Shown: positions 18,230 to 26,269 of the stretch, one piece after another
Layout: the number at the start of each line of letters is the position of its first letter
How positions within the stretch are numbered: position 1 is the stretch's first letter
From: Bacteroidia bacterium
Lineage (GTDB): Bacteria; Bacteroidota; Bacteroidia; Bacteroidales; VadinHA17
Assembly (NCBI GenBank): GCA_026391215.1
Contig: JAPLDX010000059.1
Span: forward strand, 1-64,000
Direction of reading: 5' to 3'
DNA: 64,000 nucleotides
Program-made: the position numbers and the translations under genes
Notes under the pieces: model-generated
The model's database searches: none
Seen by the model: the letters and a program-made list of their open reading frames with translations, nothing else
What the model was told of the DNA's origin: nothing

Positions 18230-18934
18230 ATGCAGGTATTTTACGCTCCTGATATAACCGGTGATACTCATACCCTGGATGATAAGGAATCAAAACACCT
18301 GATTAGGGTTTTGAGGATGAAGAAAGGAACTCCTGTCAGTCTGATTGACGGAAAAGGCAATTTGTATGATGGAGAGATAGCTGATCCTGATCCAAAAAAA
18401 TGCATAATACAGATAAAGTCTGTGCTCAAGGGCTTTGAAAAGAGAAATTACAGGCTCCATATTGCAATCTCACCATTAAAGAATCCTGAAAGGTTTGAGT
18501 GGTTTGTAGAAAAAAGTGTTGAGATCGGAATTGATGAGATTACACCTTTGATCTGCAGGAACACTGAAAAGAAGGGTTTAAAAACCGAGAGGATAAGGAA
18601 CATTATTATCTCGGCAATGAAACAATCGCTGAAGTCATATGAGACCAGGCTGAACCAGATGAGGAGTTTCAGTGAATTCATCAGCGAAGCTCATGCCGGG
18701 AAGCTGATGATAGCGCACTGTCACGAGGGAACAGGCAGGAGTAAGATTGCCGAGGTTTGTTCAAAGGGTGAGGATGCAGTAATTATGATAGGTCCTGAAG
18801 GTGATTTTTCGAAGGAGGAGATTGAGGATGCAATGAGTAATAATTTTACTCAGATCCATTTAGGGTCCAGCAGGCTGAGAACAGAAACGGCAGGCGTAGC
18901 CGCCTGCCATTCCATATACTTTATCAACCAGTAA
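18230..18934 (+). CDS. rsmE: 16S rRNA (uridine1498-N3)-methyltransferase
   Basis: RsmE methylates U1498 of 16S rRNA with S-adenosylmethionine. The 234-aa SPOUT protein has an N-terminal PUA-like domain (DKESKHLIRVLRMKKGTPVSL, about residues 20-70) and a C-terminal knotted domain with the signature MIGPEGDFSKEEIEDA and LGSSRLRTETAGVAA at the knot. Length is normal. It follows the giant exported protein by 18 bases and is likely co-transcribed with it. It converges on the zinc-ribbon gene. Confidence 0.96.
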   Translation: MQVFYAPDITGDTHTLDDKESKHLIRVLRMKKGTPVSLIDGKGNLYDGEIADPDPKKCIIQIKSVLKGFEKRNYRLHIAISPLKNPERFEWFVEKSVEIGIDEITPLICRNTEKKGLKTERIRNIIISAMKQSLKSYETRLNQMRSFSEFISEAHAGKLMIAHCHEGTGRSKIAEVCSKGEDAVIMIGPEGDFSKEEIEDAMSNNFTQIHLGSSRLRTETAGVAACHSIYFINQ

Positions 18935-18943
18935 ACATTTCTG

Positions 18944-19168
18944 TTAGCTGGTGAAGAAATCAAGCACATCGCCCAGTTGTTTGGAAGGCACATTGTAGAA
19001 TTCCGTGTATTTGCAGTCATTGCAGGTAACAGATGAGAACCTCCTGTTTTGAATATCGAAAATCTTGGCAAGGAAACTGCCAGCAGCTCTAATCTCACCT
19101 GTCGTACAGAGTTTCCCTCCGCATTTGGGACAACTGTATTTAATTGGTTTGTTCATTTTCTGAGACAT
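18944..19168 (-). CDS. Small zinc-ribbon protein
   Basis: This product of about 74 aa starts at [18 protein letters not shown] (19168; 19156 is the other possible start). The longer frame to 19261 would run deep into the preceding gene. Two CxxC pairs, CPKC near residue 13 and CNDC near residue 53, form a zinc ribbon of the kind called predicted nucleic-acid-binding (COG3478/YpzJ-like). They flank [19 protein letters not shown], a pattern common to that family. The gene overlaps the ribbon-helix-helix gene by about 29 bases, so the SPFH, RHH and zinc-ribbon genes form one tightly packed unit. The molecular role is unknown. Confidence 0.8.
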   Translation of the reverse strand: MSQKMNKPIKYSCPKCGGKLCTTGEIRAAGSFLAKIFDIQNRRFSSVTCNDCKYTEFYNVPSKQLGDVLDFFTS

Positions 19169-19334
19169 TTGTGTTTTCAGTTCTGGTTTTCCATCTGCCC
19201 GATTTCCGAAGAGCCTGATCAAGTATATACTCAATCTGTCCATTGGTGCTACGGAATTCATCAGCTGCCCACTTCTCCAGTGCCTTCAGCTTCTCCTGGC
19301 TTATCCTGAGAACAAATGGTTTCTTTTCACTCAT
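19140..19334 (-). CDS. Arc-like ribbon-helix-helix protein
   Basis: This product of about 64 aa begins at [19 protein letters not shown] (19334), one base from the SPFH stop; the frame can be extended to 19358 but that start would lie within the SPFH gene. FVLRIS forms the DNA-binding beta-strand, followed by two helices ([15 protein letters not shown] and [17 protein letters not shown]), the Arc/MetJ layout. The C-terminal tail ([13 protein letters not shown]) is polar and probably disordered. It may autoregulate the small operon or sense the state of the SPFH protein, but neither is shown by the sequence. Confidence 0.82.
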   Translation of the reverse strand: MSEKKPFVLRISQEKLKALEKWAADEFRSTNGQIEYILDQALRKSGRWKTRTENTNVSENEQTN

Positions 19335-19335
19335 A

Positions 19336-20190
19336 TTAAGAATGTAAAGTACCTGCATTTACTATTGGTGTAACATCTTTATCTGCGCAGAGAACAACCA
19401 TCAGGTTGCTGACCATAGCAGCTTTCCTCTCTTCATCAAGGTGTACTATTTTCTTGTCTGAGAGCTGCTCAAGAGCCATCTGAACCATGGAAACAGCGCC
19501 CTCAACGATTTTGAACCTTGCTGATACAACTGCTGATGCCTGCTGTCTTCTCAACATTGCATTGGCTATCTCCTCAGCATAGGCAATGTAGTTTATCCTT
19601 GCTTCAATAACCTCTATCCCTGCAATCTTGAGCCTGTCACGGATCTCTCTCTCCAGTTCATCATTTATCTCTTCTCCCCCGCTTCTTAAAGCTACAACGG
19701 CATCATGGTCCTCCAGGTTATCATAAGGGTATAAACCTGCAAGTTTTCTGAGTGCAGCATCGCTCTGAACAAGCACAAAATGCTGATAATCATCCACATC
19801 AAATACAGCATTATATGTATTCTGGACTCTCCATACAAGCACAAAACCAATTTTTATCGGATTACCGATCTTATCGTTGACTTTTATGGGCTCGCTGTCA
19901 AAGTTGCGTGCTCTGAGCGATATTTTCCTCTTTGTATAGAAGGGATTCAGCCAGAAGAATCCATTATCTCTTATAGTACCTTTATAGGCCCCGAAAAGAA
20001 CCATTACGCATGATCCGTTCGGATTGACCACTGTGAAACCGATAATGGTAAAAAAGAAGAGAAGAATCAGTACAACACCAAGCCAGATCATATTAAAATA
20101 GAATCCGGCAATTGACCCACAGAGGAACAAAAATGCTGCCACCAGGGCCACATAACCCGAAATGGGTTTCAAAGTAAATTCCTGTTTCAT
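19336..20190 (-). CDS. SPFH (band 7/stomatin) membrane protein
   Basis: This 284-aa protein has two adjacent N-terminal membrane helices (about residues 12-32 and 34-54) followed by a band-7 domain: [30 protein letters not shown], then the [24 protein letters not shown] block, and an alpha-helical region rich in Ala/Glu with [21 protein letters not shown] and [24 protein letters not shown] proteins assemble into ring-shaped membrane microdomains and often escort proteases. It leads an operon with a ribbon-helix-helix and a zinc-ribbon gene, and a TATCTTTG -7 box lies 26 bases upstream of its ATG. Confidence 0.92.
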   Translation of the reverse strand: MKQEFTLKPISGYVALVAAFLFLCGSIAGFYFNMIWLGVVLILLFFFTIIGFTVVNPNGSCVMVLFGAYKGTIRDNGFFWLNPFYTKRKISLRARNFDSEPIKVNDKIGNPIKIGFVLVWRVQNTYNAVFDVDDYQHFVLVQSDAALRKLAGLYPYDNLEDHDAVVALRSGGEEINDELEREIRDRLKIAGIEVIEARINYIAYAEEIANAMLRRQQASAVVSARFKIVEGAVSMVQMALEQLSDKKIVHLDEERKAAMVSNLMVVLCADKDVTPIVNAGTLHS

Positions 20191-20215
20191 TTTATATGAT
20201 ATTAATATGATATCA

Positions 20216-20223
20216 CAAAGATA
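20216..20223 (-). promoter_or_regulatory. Bacteroidota -7 box of the SPFH operon (TATCTTTG)
   Basis: On the minus strand TATCTTTG fits TAnnTTTG and ends 25 bases before the SPFH ATG at 20190. The upstream gene's terminator (20249-20276) covers the place where a -33 box would be, and none was clear. Confidence 0.5.
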
Positions 20224-20248
20224 TTATAATGAATTTTAATAAACAAGA

Positions 20249-20276
20249 AAAAACACAGAAATCTTCCTGTGTTTTT
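20249..20276 (-). terminator. Rho-independent terminator of the 62-aa gene
   Basis: A 10-bp perfect stem (20249-20258 with 20267-20276) with an 8-base loop; on the minus strand it ends in a T-rich run. It lies nine bases past the stop at 20285, supporting that small gene as a real transcript end. Confidence 0.7.
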
Positions 20277-20284
20277 CATTTTTT

Positions 20285-20473
20285 TTAATAATTCTTCCTG
20301 ATCTTCTCAATCAGCCGGCGTGTCAGCCGTCTTCCCGGAACAGGTTTAACCTGGTTCAGGATACCTGTCACATCGCTGAACTGGCAATCAATACCAAAAG
20401 CATCCTCATAAAGGTCAATTTTGTCAGTTTTGATATCGCGGTATGAAAGGAAAGGAGTAAAAGTTAATCCCAT
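20285..20473 (-). CDS. Small protein of unknown function (62 aa)
   Basis: The frame is well formed, starts with ATG and is followed directly by a terminator-like hairpin. The product is soluble, with an acidic N-terminal part (DIKTDKIDLYEDAFGIDCQF) and a basic C-terminus (PGRRLTRRLIEKIRKNY). I do not recognise the family. It lies downstream of the ECF sigma factor gene on the same strand, separated by a 140-base hairpin repeat. It could be a small partner of the sigma factor, but no zinc-binding or membrane feature of an anti-sigma factor is present. It could also be a chance frame; the terminator is the main argument for it. Confidence 0.5.
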   Translation of the reverse strand: MGLTFTPFLSYRDIKTDKIDLYEDAFGIDCQFSDVTGILNQVKPVPGRRLTRRLIEKIRKNY

Positions 20474-20537
20474 AGGCGTTATTTTTTATTAAAAACGCCT
20501 GTCTTATTATAATATTGTATAATAATAAAGAAAATTA

Positions 20538-20680
20538 TCCCCGTCCCGTTGAAGCGGGACCGCCCCCTAAAAGGGGGCCTGATACCAAATCATAATTATA
20601 ATTTGTATTGCGTCATAGCCCCCCTTCTTCGTCTTCGCGTAGCCGCTTCGGCGGAGCAAGGCAGGGGGGATGGGGGGTCA
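20538..20680. repeat. G/C-tract hairpin repeat element, copy B
   Basis: It is composed of a left arm with two hairpins (GTCCCG/CGGGAC at 20543-20560; GCCCCC/GGGGGC at 20562-20578), an AT-rich core of about 40 bp and a right arm (20618-20679) with a GCCGCTTCGGCGGAGC hairpin ending in GGGGGGATGGGGGGT. Outer ends read ATCCCC and GGGGGT. The right arm matches the reverse complement of 54910-54971 over about 62 bp with only a few differences. The element abuts the stop codon of the sigma factor gene. No coding capacity was seen. Confidence 0.85.
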
Positions 20681-21265
20681 GTTCAATGTAAGGCTTATCT
20701 TCTTTTCTTCCATGAGCTTACGCATGTTGATGAGGGCGTATCTCATTCGTCCCAGGGCTGTATTGATACTGACATCAGTGATTTCAGCAATCTCCTTGAA
20801 GCTCAGACCTGCATAATGACGCAGGATAACAACTTCACGCTGGTCCTCAGGGAGCAGGCTGATCATTTTCCTTACATCTTTCTGGATCTGCCTTTTTATC
20901 ATATCATCCTCTATCGTGGCATCAGCCAGCTTTCTGGAATTAAAGATATCTGACTCATAATCGTCATTTGAGATGGTATTCATCTGTTTCACCCTCCTGA
21001 AATGGTCTATGATCAGGTTATGGGCAATACGCATGACCCATGAAAGGAATTTACCGTTATCGTAGTACTTTCCGGCTTTAACGGACTGAATCACCTTCAT
21101 GAAGGTATCCTGGAAAAGATCCTCGGCAAGAGCCTGATCGCGTATATATAAGCTGATATACGCAAAAACTTTATTCTTATGACGGTGGATTAGCTGATCA
21201 AAGCATGACTGCTCACCTTTTATGAACCTCTGTATCAGTTCATAATCGGAAATCATTTTGTTCAT
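20678..21265 (-). CDS. ECF-type RNA polymerase sigma factor
   Basis: This 195-aa protein has sigma region 2 (residues 5-80: DYELIQRFIKGEQSCFDQLI, AEDLFQDTFMKVIQ, FLSWVMRIAHNLIIDHFRR) and region 4 (about 130-185: LLPEDQREVVILRHYAGLSF, then KEIAEITDVSINTALGRMRY as the helix-turn-helix). The linker is longer than in the shortest ECF proteins. No anti-sigma gene lies next to it, so it may be controlled by its own expression level. It is divergent from uvrA. Bacteroidota ECF factors of this kind often drive cell-envelope or oxidative-stress genes, but the regulon cannot be read here. Confidence 0.92.
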   Translation of the reverse strand: MNKMISDYELIQRFIKGEQSCFDQLIHRHKNKVFAYISLYIRDQALAEDLFQDTFMKVIQSVKAGKYYDNGKFLSWVMRIAHNLIIDHFRRVKQMNTISNDDYESDIFNSRKLADATIEDDMIKRQIQKDVRKMISLLPEDQREVVILRHYAGLSFKEIAEITDVSINTALGRMRYALINMRKLMEEKKISLTLN

Positions 21266-21373
21266 AGCTCACTCTTTTAGTTAACAAGAGTAGAGTTGTT
21301 GAATAGGCAGTCCTCCTTTATTAAGAATTTAATGCAACACAAAAGAAAACAATTTTTTTTAATCTGAAAGTAT

Positions 21374-21381
21374 TACTTTTG
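21374..21381 (+). promoter_or_regulatory. Bacteroidota -7 box of uvrA (TACTTTTG)
   Basis: TACTTTTG fits TAnnTTTG and lies 41 bases before the uvrA ATG at 21423. The -33 region is a T-run (21353-21360) rather than TTTG. Confidence 0.5.
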
Positions 21382-21422
21382 AATTTTAACATAAAATTTA
21401 CACTAATAGCCGGAAATCATTG

Positions 21423-24215
21423 ATGAACGGAAGTATTGAAATCAGAGGGGCAAGGGTTCATAATCTGAAAAATATTAGTGTCAGCATCCCGAGAAACAAG
21501 CTTATTGTAATAACAGGAGTATCAGGTTCAGGTAAGTCCTCACTTGCCTTTGATACCATTTATGCAGAAGGACAGAGAAGGTATGTTGAAAGTCTCTCAT
21601 CTTATGCCCGCCAGTTCCTTGGCAGGATGAATAAGCCCGAGGTAGACTTCATAAACGGCATTCCCCCTGCCATTGCCATTGAACAAAAGGTCAATTCCCG
21701 AAATCCGCGTTCCACGGTTGGCACATCAACAGAGATATATGATTACATGAGGCTCCTTTATGCAAGGATCGGGCGGACTTTTTCACCCGTATCCGGGAAG
21801 GAGGTAAAGAAGCATAGCGTTGACGATATTGTAGGCTTCCTGGCTTCTCTTCCTGAAGGGACTAAAGTGATAATTACTTCATCAGGAGAAATACCTGCAA
21901 ATATCAAGACGTCCGAATATTTCTCGTTTCTCAGCAAGCAGGGCTTTGACAGAATTGAGTCGGATGGAGAGATGCTCCGGACCGATGAGATAATCAACAG
22001 AGAAGATTTTAAAACTGGTCAGCAGATCAATATAGTGATTGACAGGCTTGTAATAAGCCATTCTTCAGATAATTTCAGCAGGGCAGCTGATTCTGCCCAG
22101 ACGGCTTTCCAGACTGGTCAGGGATATTGTCAGGTGGTAATACTCAGTGACAACGGAGTCAGGAGAGAGAGCTTCTCAAACAAATTCGAAGCTGACGGTA
22201 TAATGTTTGAAGAACCCTCGGAATATCTTTTCAGTTTCAATAACCCTATTGGTGCATGTCCTGTTTGTGAGGGATACAGTAAGATCATAGGCATTGATGA
22301 GAACCTTGTTATCCCGGATCAGAATCTTTCAGTTTATGAAGATGCTATTGCCTGCTGGAAAGGCGAAACAATGAAGAAATGGAAGGAAAGACTCATCACA
22401 AATGCAGAACTATTTGATTTTCCAATACATAAGCCCTATTACCAGCTTAATCAGCAGCAGAAAGAGGTTCTCTGGAACGGTAACAGGTATTTTTACGGGC
22501 TGAACCGCTTCTTTCAGCACCTGGAAGAGAAGAAATATAAGATACAGTACAGGGTGCTGCTGAGCCGCTATCGAGGGAAAACTATATGTCCCGGATGTAA
22601 AGGCTCCAGACTGAAAAAAGAGGCAGGATATGTTAAGGTTGCCGGTAAGAACATCCAGGAGCTTGTTTCCCTGCCTGTAGATAAATTGTATAAATTCTTC
22701 AAAGAAATATCCCTCGCAGCACCTGATGCCGTGATTGCTGAAAGGCTGCTGAAGGAAATAACCATACGTCTTCGCTTTCTGATTGATGTCGGACTTCCCT
22801 ATCTTACCCTGGACAGGCTTTCTTCAACCCTGTCAGGAGGAGAATCACAGAGAATAAATTTATCCACATCACTGGGCAGCAATCTTGTTGGTTCGCTGTA
22901 CATTCTTGACGAACCAAGCATCGGATTGCATCCACGGGATACTAATCTTCTGATTGAAGTACTGAAGGAGCTTCGTGACCTTGGCAACACTGTAATCGTT
23001 GTGGAACATGAAGAAGAGATCATTAAGGCTGCAGATGATATAGTGGATATGGGTCCTGAGGCAGGCAGGCTTGGAGGTGAGGTAGTGTTCCATGGAGGGC
23101 TTGACCTTACGACTGCAAATCAATCGCTTACTGCAGGTTACCTGAGCGGAAGGCTCTGTGTTCCCGTTCCGGCAACCAGAAGAAAATGGAACAGCTATAT
23201 TGAAGTCAGGGGTGCAAGAGAAAATAACCTCAAAGCGATAGATGTCAGGTTCCCACTTCATACAATAACAGCTGTAACGGGTGTCAGCGGATCAGGTAAA
23301 TCGAGCCTGGTATCTGATACCCTATTTAAATATCTTTCCAGCCGGGTTAATGGCAATAATCTGAAACCCGGACAGTTCAGGGAGATCAAAGGTGATATTT
23401 CCGGTCTGACAGGTGTTGAGATGGTTGATCAGAATCCTATTGGCAAATCGAGCAGATCAAATCCTGTAACCTATCTAAAAGCATATGATGAGATCAGGAA
23501 GCTTTATTCAGAGTTGCAGGCATCGGTTCAGAATAGCTTCAAGGCATCCCATTTTTCATTCAATATTGAGGGAGGACGGTGTGAGGAGTGCCAGGGAGAA
23601 GGTATCATCCATGTTGAAATGCAGTTCATGGCAGATGTGGAGCTTACATGTGAAGCCTGTAAGGGAATGAGATTCAAAAAAGATATTCTTGAAGTAAAGT
23701 ATTACGGAAAGAATATCTATGATATGCTTGAAATGACGATTGATGATGCAATTGAATTCTTCAGCAGTCATCCCGGCAAGAGTGAAAAAAGGATCATGGA
23801 GAAGTTAAAACCACTGTCAGATGTAGGTCTCGGGTACATAAAGATGGGGCAATCCTCGAGTACGCTTTCCGGAGGAGAGAGCCAGAGGGTAAAGCTTGCA
23901 TACTTTCTAAGCCAGGAAAAGGGCAATGGCCATATCCTTTTTATTTTTGATGAACCAACCACCGGTCTTCATTTTCATGACATAAATAAGCTTCTCAGGT
24001 CTTTAAATGCACTTGTTGATCATGGTCATTCAGTCATTCTTATTGAACATAACCAGGAGGTTATCAAAAGCTGCGACTGGGTGATTGATCTTGGTCCTGA
24101 AGGAGGAGAAGATGGTGGTCATGTAGTTTTTGCCGGAAAGCCTGAGGATCTTGCAAAATGTAAAGGATCGCATACAGGAAGGTTCCTGGCGCCTAAGCTG
24201 AATAAAAACAAATAG
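21423..24215 (+). CDS. uvrA: UvrABC excinuclease subunit A
   Basis: UvrA finds DNA lesions and loads UvrB in nucleotide excision repair. The ATG at 21423 is used (a TTG three bases earlier is also in frame). The 930-aa protein has two ABC ATPase modules: Walker A GVSGSGKSSLAFDT near residue 33 and GVSGSGKSSLVSDT near residue 620, signature motifs LSGGESQRINL and LSGGESQRVKL, and Walker B ILDEPS and IFDEPT. The zinc modules are CPVC...CPGC and CEEC...CEAC, with the insertion domain between. Length is normal. Cytoplasmic. A 12-bp hairpin terminator overlaps its stop codon. Confidence 0.98.
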   Translation: MNGSIEIRGARVHNLKNISVSIPRNKLIVITGVSGSGKSSLAFDTIYAEGQRRYVESLSSYARQFLGRMNKPEVDFINGIPPAIAIEQKVNSRNPRSTVGTSTEIYDYMRLLYARIGRTFSPVSGKEVKKHSVDDIVGFLASLPEGTKVIITSSGEIPANIKTSEYFSFLSKQGFDRIESDGEMLRTDEIINREDFKTGQQINIVIDRLVISHSSDNFSRAADSAQTAFQTGQGYCQVVILSDNGVRRESFSNKFEADGIMFEEPSEYLFSFNNPIGACPVCEGYSKIIGIDENLVIPDQNLSVYEDAIACWKGETMKKWKERLITNAELFDFPIHKPYYQLNQQQKEVLWNGNRYFYGLNRFFQHLEEKKYKIQYRVLLSRYRGKTICPGCKGSRLKKEAGYVKVAGKNIQELVSLPVDKLYKFFKEISLAAPDAVIAERLLKEITIRLRFLIDVGLPYLTLDRLSSTLSGGESQRINLSTSLGSNLVGSLYILDEPSIGLHPRDTNLLIEVLKELRDLGNTVIVVEHEEEIIKAADDIVDMGPEAGRLGGEVVFHGGLDLTTANQSLTAGYLSGRLCVPVPATRRKWNSYIEVRGARENNLKAIDVRFPLHTITAVTGVSGSGKSSLVSDTLFKYLSSRVNGNNLKPGQFREIKGDISGLTGVEMVDQNPIGKSSRSNPVTYLKAYDEIRKLYSELQASVQNSFKASHFSFNIEGGRCEECQGEGIIHVEMQFMADVELTCEACKGMRFKKDILEVKYYGKNIYDMLEMTIDDAIEFFSSHPGKSEKRIMEKLKPLSDVGLGYIKMGQSSSTLSGGESQRVKLAYFLSQEKGNGHILFIFDEPTTGLHFHDINKLLRSLNALVDHGHSVILIEHNQEVIKSCDWVIDLGPEGGEDGGHVVFAGKPEDLAKCKGSHTGRFLAPKLNKNK

Positions 24216-24239
24216 GGACGTTGTTTGCAACGTCCCTAT
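24212..24239. terminator. Bidirectional hairpin terminator after uvrA
   Basis: ATAGGGACGTTG (24212-24223) and its exact complement (24228-24239) form a 12-bp stem with a TTTG loop; the uvrA TAG stop is inside the left arm. The convergent gene ends at 24262, so it could serve both strands. T-runs are short, so its strength is uncertain. Confidence 0.7.
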
Positions 24240-24261
24240 GAAAAATATTCTGATCCAGAAT

Positions 24262-24705
24262 CTACTTCTTAAGTTTAAATCCGAACATAATTGCCACACA
24301 TCCGCTGGCAGGAGTATCTCCGGTCTGGTTAAACGAGGATACTTTGATCACAAGTTTAAGCTGCTGGCTTGATTCAAGCTTAAAATCCCATGTACTGGCA
24401 TAATCCTTATCCTTATTTGAATAGAGGATATTTTTATTCGTATCAATGATCCTGAATTCAATGGAAGGCAGTTTATCCTCACCTACAATGGCAACCCTGT
24501 ACTCCATATCGGAGTAAAATGTCTTATATAGTTCTGCCTCTTCGCCCTCAATCAGAACGGCTGCATGATAGTTTCCGTCATGAGTATAGGTAGCAAGTTC
24601 GGGTAGACATTCTTTCTTGGCAAATGCCTTGCATTGGGCATTTACAGAACCATTTAAGGCAAAAATGAGAAATGCGGCTAATGTTATAGTCTTAAATAGT
24701 TTCAT
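24262..24705 (-). CDS. Exported protein of unknown function
   Basis: This 147-aa protein has an SPI signal (residues 1-23, ending SVNAQ). The mature part is a small beta-rich domain containing CKAFAKKECLPELATY (two Cys that may pair), YHAAVLIEGEEAELYKTFYS, MEYRVAIVGEDKLPSIEFRI and TWDFKLESSQQLKLVIKVSS. The layout, with exported beta-sandwich strands and a last Cys before FGFKLKK, suggests a periplasmic ligand-binding or stress protein, but I recognise no family. It follows the lipoprotein gene at 24712 by six bases on the same strand, so they are co-transcribed. Confidence 0.75.
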   Translation of the reverse strand: MKLFKTITLAAFLIFALNGSVNAQCKAFAKKECLPELATYTHDGNYHAAVLIEGEEAELYKTFYSDMEYRVAIVGEDKLPSIEFRIIDTNKNILYSNKDKDYASTWDFKLESSQQLKLVIKVSSFNQTGDTPASGCVAIMFGFKLKK

Positions 24706-24711
24706 AGCGTC

Positions 24712-25629
24712 TTATTTTACAAATGAATTTCTGATCTCACCTACTACTGTTGAAAGTTCCACGAATACAGCCGGAGTCATATCTGTTTTAATTTCTGATT
24801 TGAGGACTGTGGAATTGGTTGCCGGATCATATTCAGGTCTGATAGGGCTTGTATCGATTTTTATTTTATCGAAGACAGCCTTCAGCTTGGATACCTCTAC
24901 TATCAGTTCATCAACAGCAGGATTTCCCTTGCTTTCATTGAGAAGGTTGAGAAGTATGTCAATGGAGAGTTTCTGATCAATGATCCTGGAGACCAGCTTG
25001 TTGCCATTAAATTCTTTCATATCAACCAGCTGGGTGGAGGTATACAGACCTTCGATCCATCCTCCTACAAGAACCATTGCAGCAGTAGCGGGCTGACCGT
25101 TATCCTCAAGGTATGAATTTGAATTCATGAAGGTCTGGGAAACAATGTCCATAATAACCTCAACGTTGTTGATATTCTCTTCAAGCTTGTCAATATCTTC
25201 CTGTTCAATGGCTTTAAGGATTCCAAGTCCGTCAGCCATCTTTTTGGCAGCATTCATATAATCTATCAGAAGCTGGGTCTGTTCATACATACTGGCGAAA
25301 CTAAGGTCGCAGGTATACACACCCAGGTTAAGAGCCATCGCCTTGCTGGTCACGTAAGTATTGACATTCGTAACCGGGTTGAGCAGAGATTCATCAAATT
25401 TTGCCCCTGCAGATTTGATAAGCATTGCTGATTCGAGCGGAGACGGTAATGCATTGAATATCGTTTCTGCCTGTTTAATATCCTGTAGAACTGCTGCATT
25501 ATTCTGCTGTACATCAATTTTGATTTCCTCCTCGGGAGCCTTTTTCCCACCTTTGCAGGCGGTTAGGAAGCCCAGAGCCAGTATAAATACAAACAAAATA
25601 CCTGAACTAATTCTGTACTTTTTATTCAT
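24712..25629 (-). CDS. Lipoprotein of unknown function
   Basis: This 305-aa protein has an SPII signal (hydrophobic run ending LGFLTAC, Cys at about residue 25) followed by a Lys/Glu-rich linker (KGGKKAPEEEIKIDVQQ). The rest is predicted to be alpha-helical with few Cys or His residues: IKQAETIFNALPSPLESAML, TYVTSKAMALNLGVYTCDLS, INNVEVIMDIVSQTFMNSNS, VLVGGWIEGLYTSTQLVDM. This could be a periplasmic helical bundle. No catalytic motif was seen. It heads a two-gene unit with the exported protein at 24262. A TACGTTTG box sits 20 bases upstream. Confidence 0.78.
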   Translation of the reverse strand: MNKKYRISSGILFVFILALGFLTACKGGKKAPEEEIKIDVQQNNAAVLQDIKQAETIFNALPSPLESAMLIKSAGAKFDESLLNPVTNVNTYVTSKAMALNLGVYTCDLSFASMYEQTQLLIDYMNAAKKMADGLGILKAIEQEDIDKLEENINNVEVIMDIVSQTFMNSNSYLEDNGQPATAAMVLVGGWIEGLYTSTQLVDMKEFNGNKLVSRIIDQKLSIDILLNLLNESKGNPAVDELIVEVSKLKAVFDKIKIDTSPIRPEYDPATNSTVLKSEIKTDMTPAVFVELSTVVGEIRNSFVK

Positions 25630-25649
25630 AGTCTGAGTGTTTAATTTTT

Positions 25650-25657
25650 CAAACGTA
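25650..25657 (-). promoter_or_regulatory. Bacteroidota -7 box (TACGTTTG)
   Basis: Minus-strand TACGTTTG matches TAnnTTTG and ends 20 bases before the ATG of the lipoprotein gene at 25629. No clear -33 box was found. Confidence 0.5.
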
Positions 25658-25723
25658 ATTTACGACTAAATTAGTATATTATTTTTATTTTTCAAAAACA
25701 GTGCCACTAATTGACTCTATTTC

Positions 25724-25731
25724 TAACTTTG
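25724..25731 (+). promoter_or_regulatory. Bacteroidota -7 box (TAACTTTG)
   Basis: TAACTTTG fits TAnnTTTG and ends 16 bases before the GTG start at 25748. The -33 position reads GTGC, so support is from the -7 box only. Confidence 0.45.
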
Positions 25732-25747
25732 TCAAAATTTTATTGAT

Positions 25748-26263
25748 GTGATAAAGTCAGATAAAAAGCTTAAGGAATTCACTGCACTATTAAGCAGAAA
25801 CAATAAGACAGCCATATCTGAAGCAATACTTTTTCTTCGTGAAGAGGAGCCTTTTGAGGGTGCCATAGCTCTTTTAGCTTCTTTATACGATAGATCTGAC
25901 GAGCGTTCAATATTGAAAATTATTGAAGTCTTCTTTAATGATATCAAGGATCACTCTGTCAGGCCGGAGGTGATTGCGGAGATAAGAAAACCATGGAAAG
26001 CCAACACTATCAGCATGTTAATATCATCATGCTGGCAATCTGGACTCGATTATTCCGATTACCTGACCGATATGGCAAAGATTTTCCTGGAGAGAGACTA
26101 TTCCACAGCAATAGAGTGCATGACTGCCATCTCAGAATCAGCCAATAACAGCAGCAGGGAACAAAAAGATGAGATAATAAGGATTGTCAGGGAGAGCCCT
26201 CTTTCATTTACCAATGAAAAAAACACCCTTACCCGGGAGCTGATCTCAATACTTGAAAAATAA
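25748..26263 (+). CDS. HEAT-repeat-like protein of unknown function
   Basis: It starts with GTG (25748); the nearby ATG is followed by a stop in its own frame. The 171-aa product is all-helical and reads as about four to five short two-helix units (NKTAISEAILFLREEEPFEG, AIALLASLYDRSDERSILKI, SMLISSCWQSGLDYSDYLTD, SREQKDEIIRIVRESPLSFT), like small HEAT or armadillo-type repeats. There is no signal peptide. Such proteins usually bind other proteins. It has its own -7 box and converges on the DHOD-like gene, with only six bases between stops. Confidence 0.7.
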   Translation: MIKSDKKLKEFTALLSRNNKTAISEAILFLREEEPFEGAIALLASLYDRSDERSILKIIEVFFNDIKDHSVRPEVIAEIRKPWKANTISMLISSCWQSGLDYSDYLTDMAKIFLERDYSTAIECMTAISESANNSSREQKDEIIRIVRESPLSFTNEKNTLTRELISILEK

Positions 26264-26269
26264 TTTGCT

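Noticed and set aside
20549..20953. 134-aa plus-strand frame across repeat copy B and the sigma factor
   Set aside because: It begins inside the hairpin repeat and then runs antisense to sigma region 4, so it is a by-product of both.
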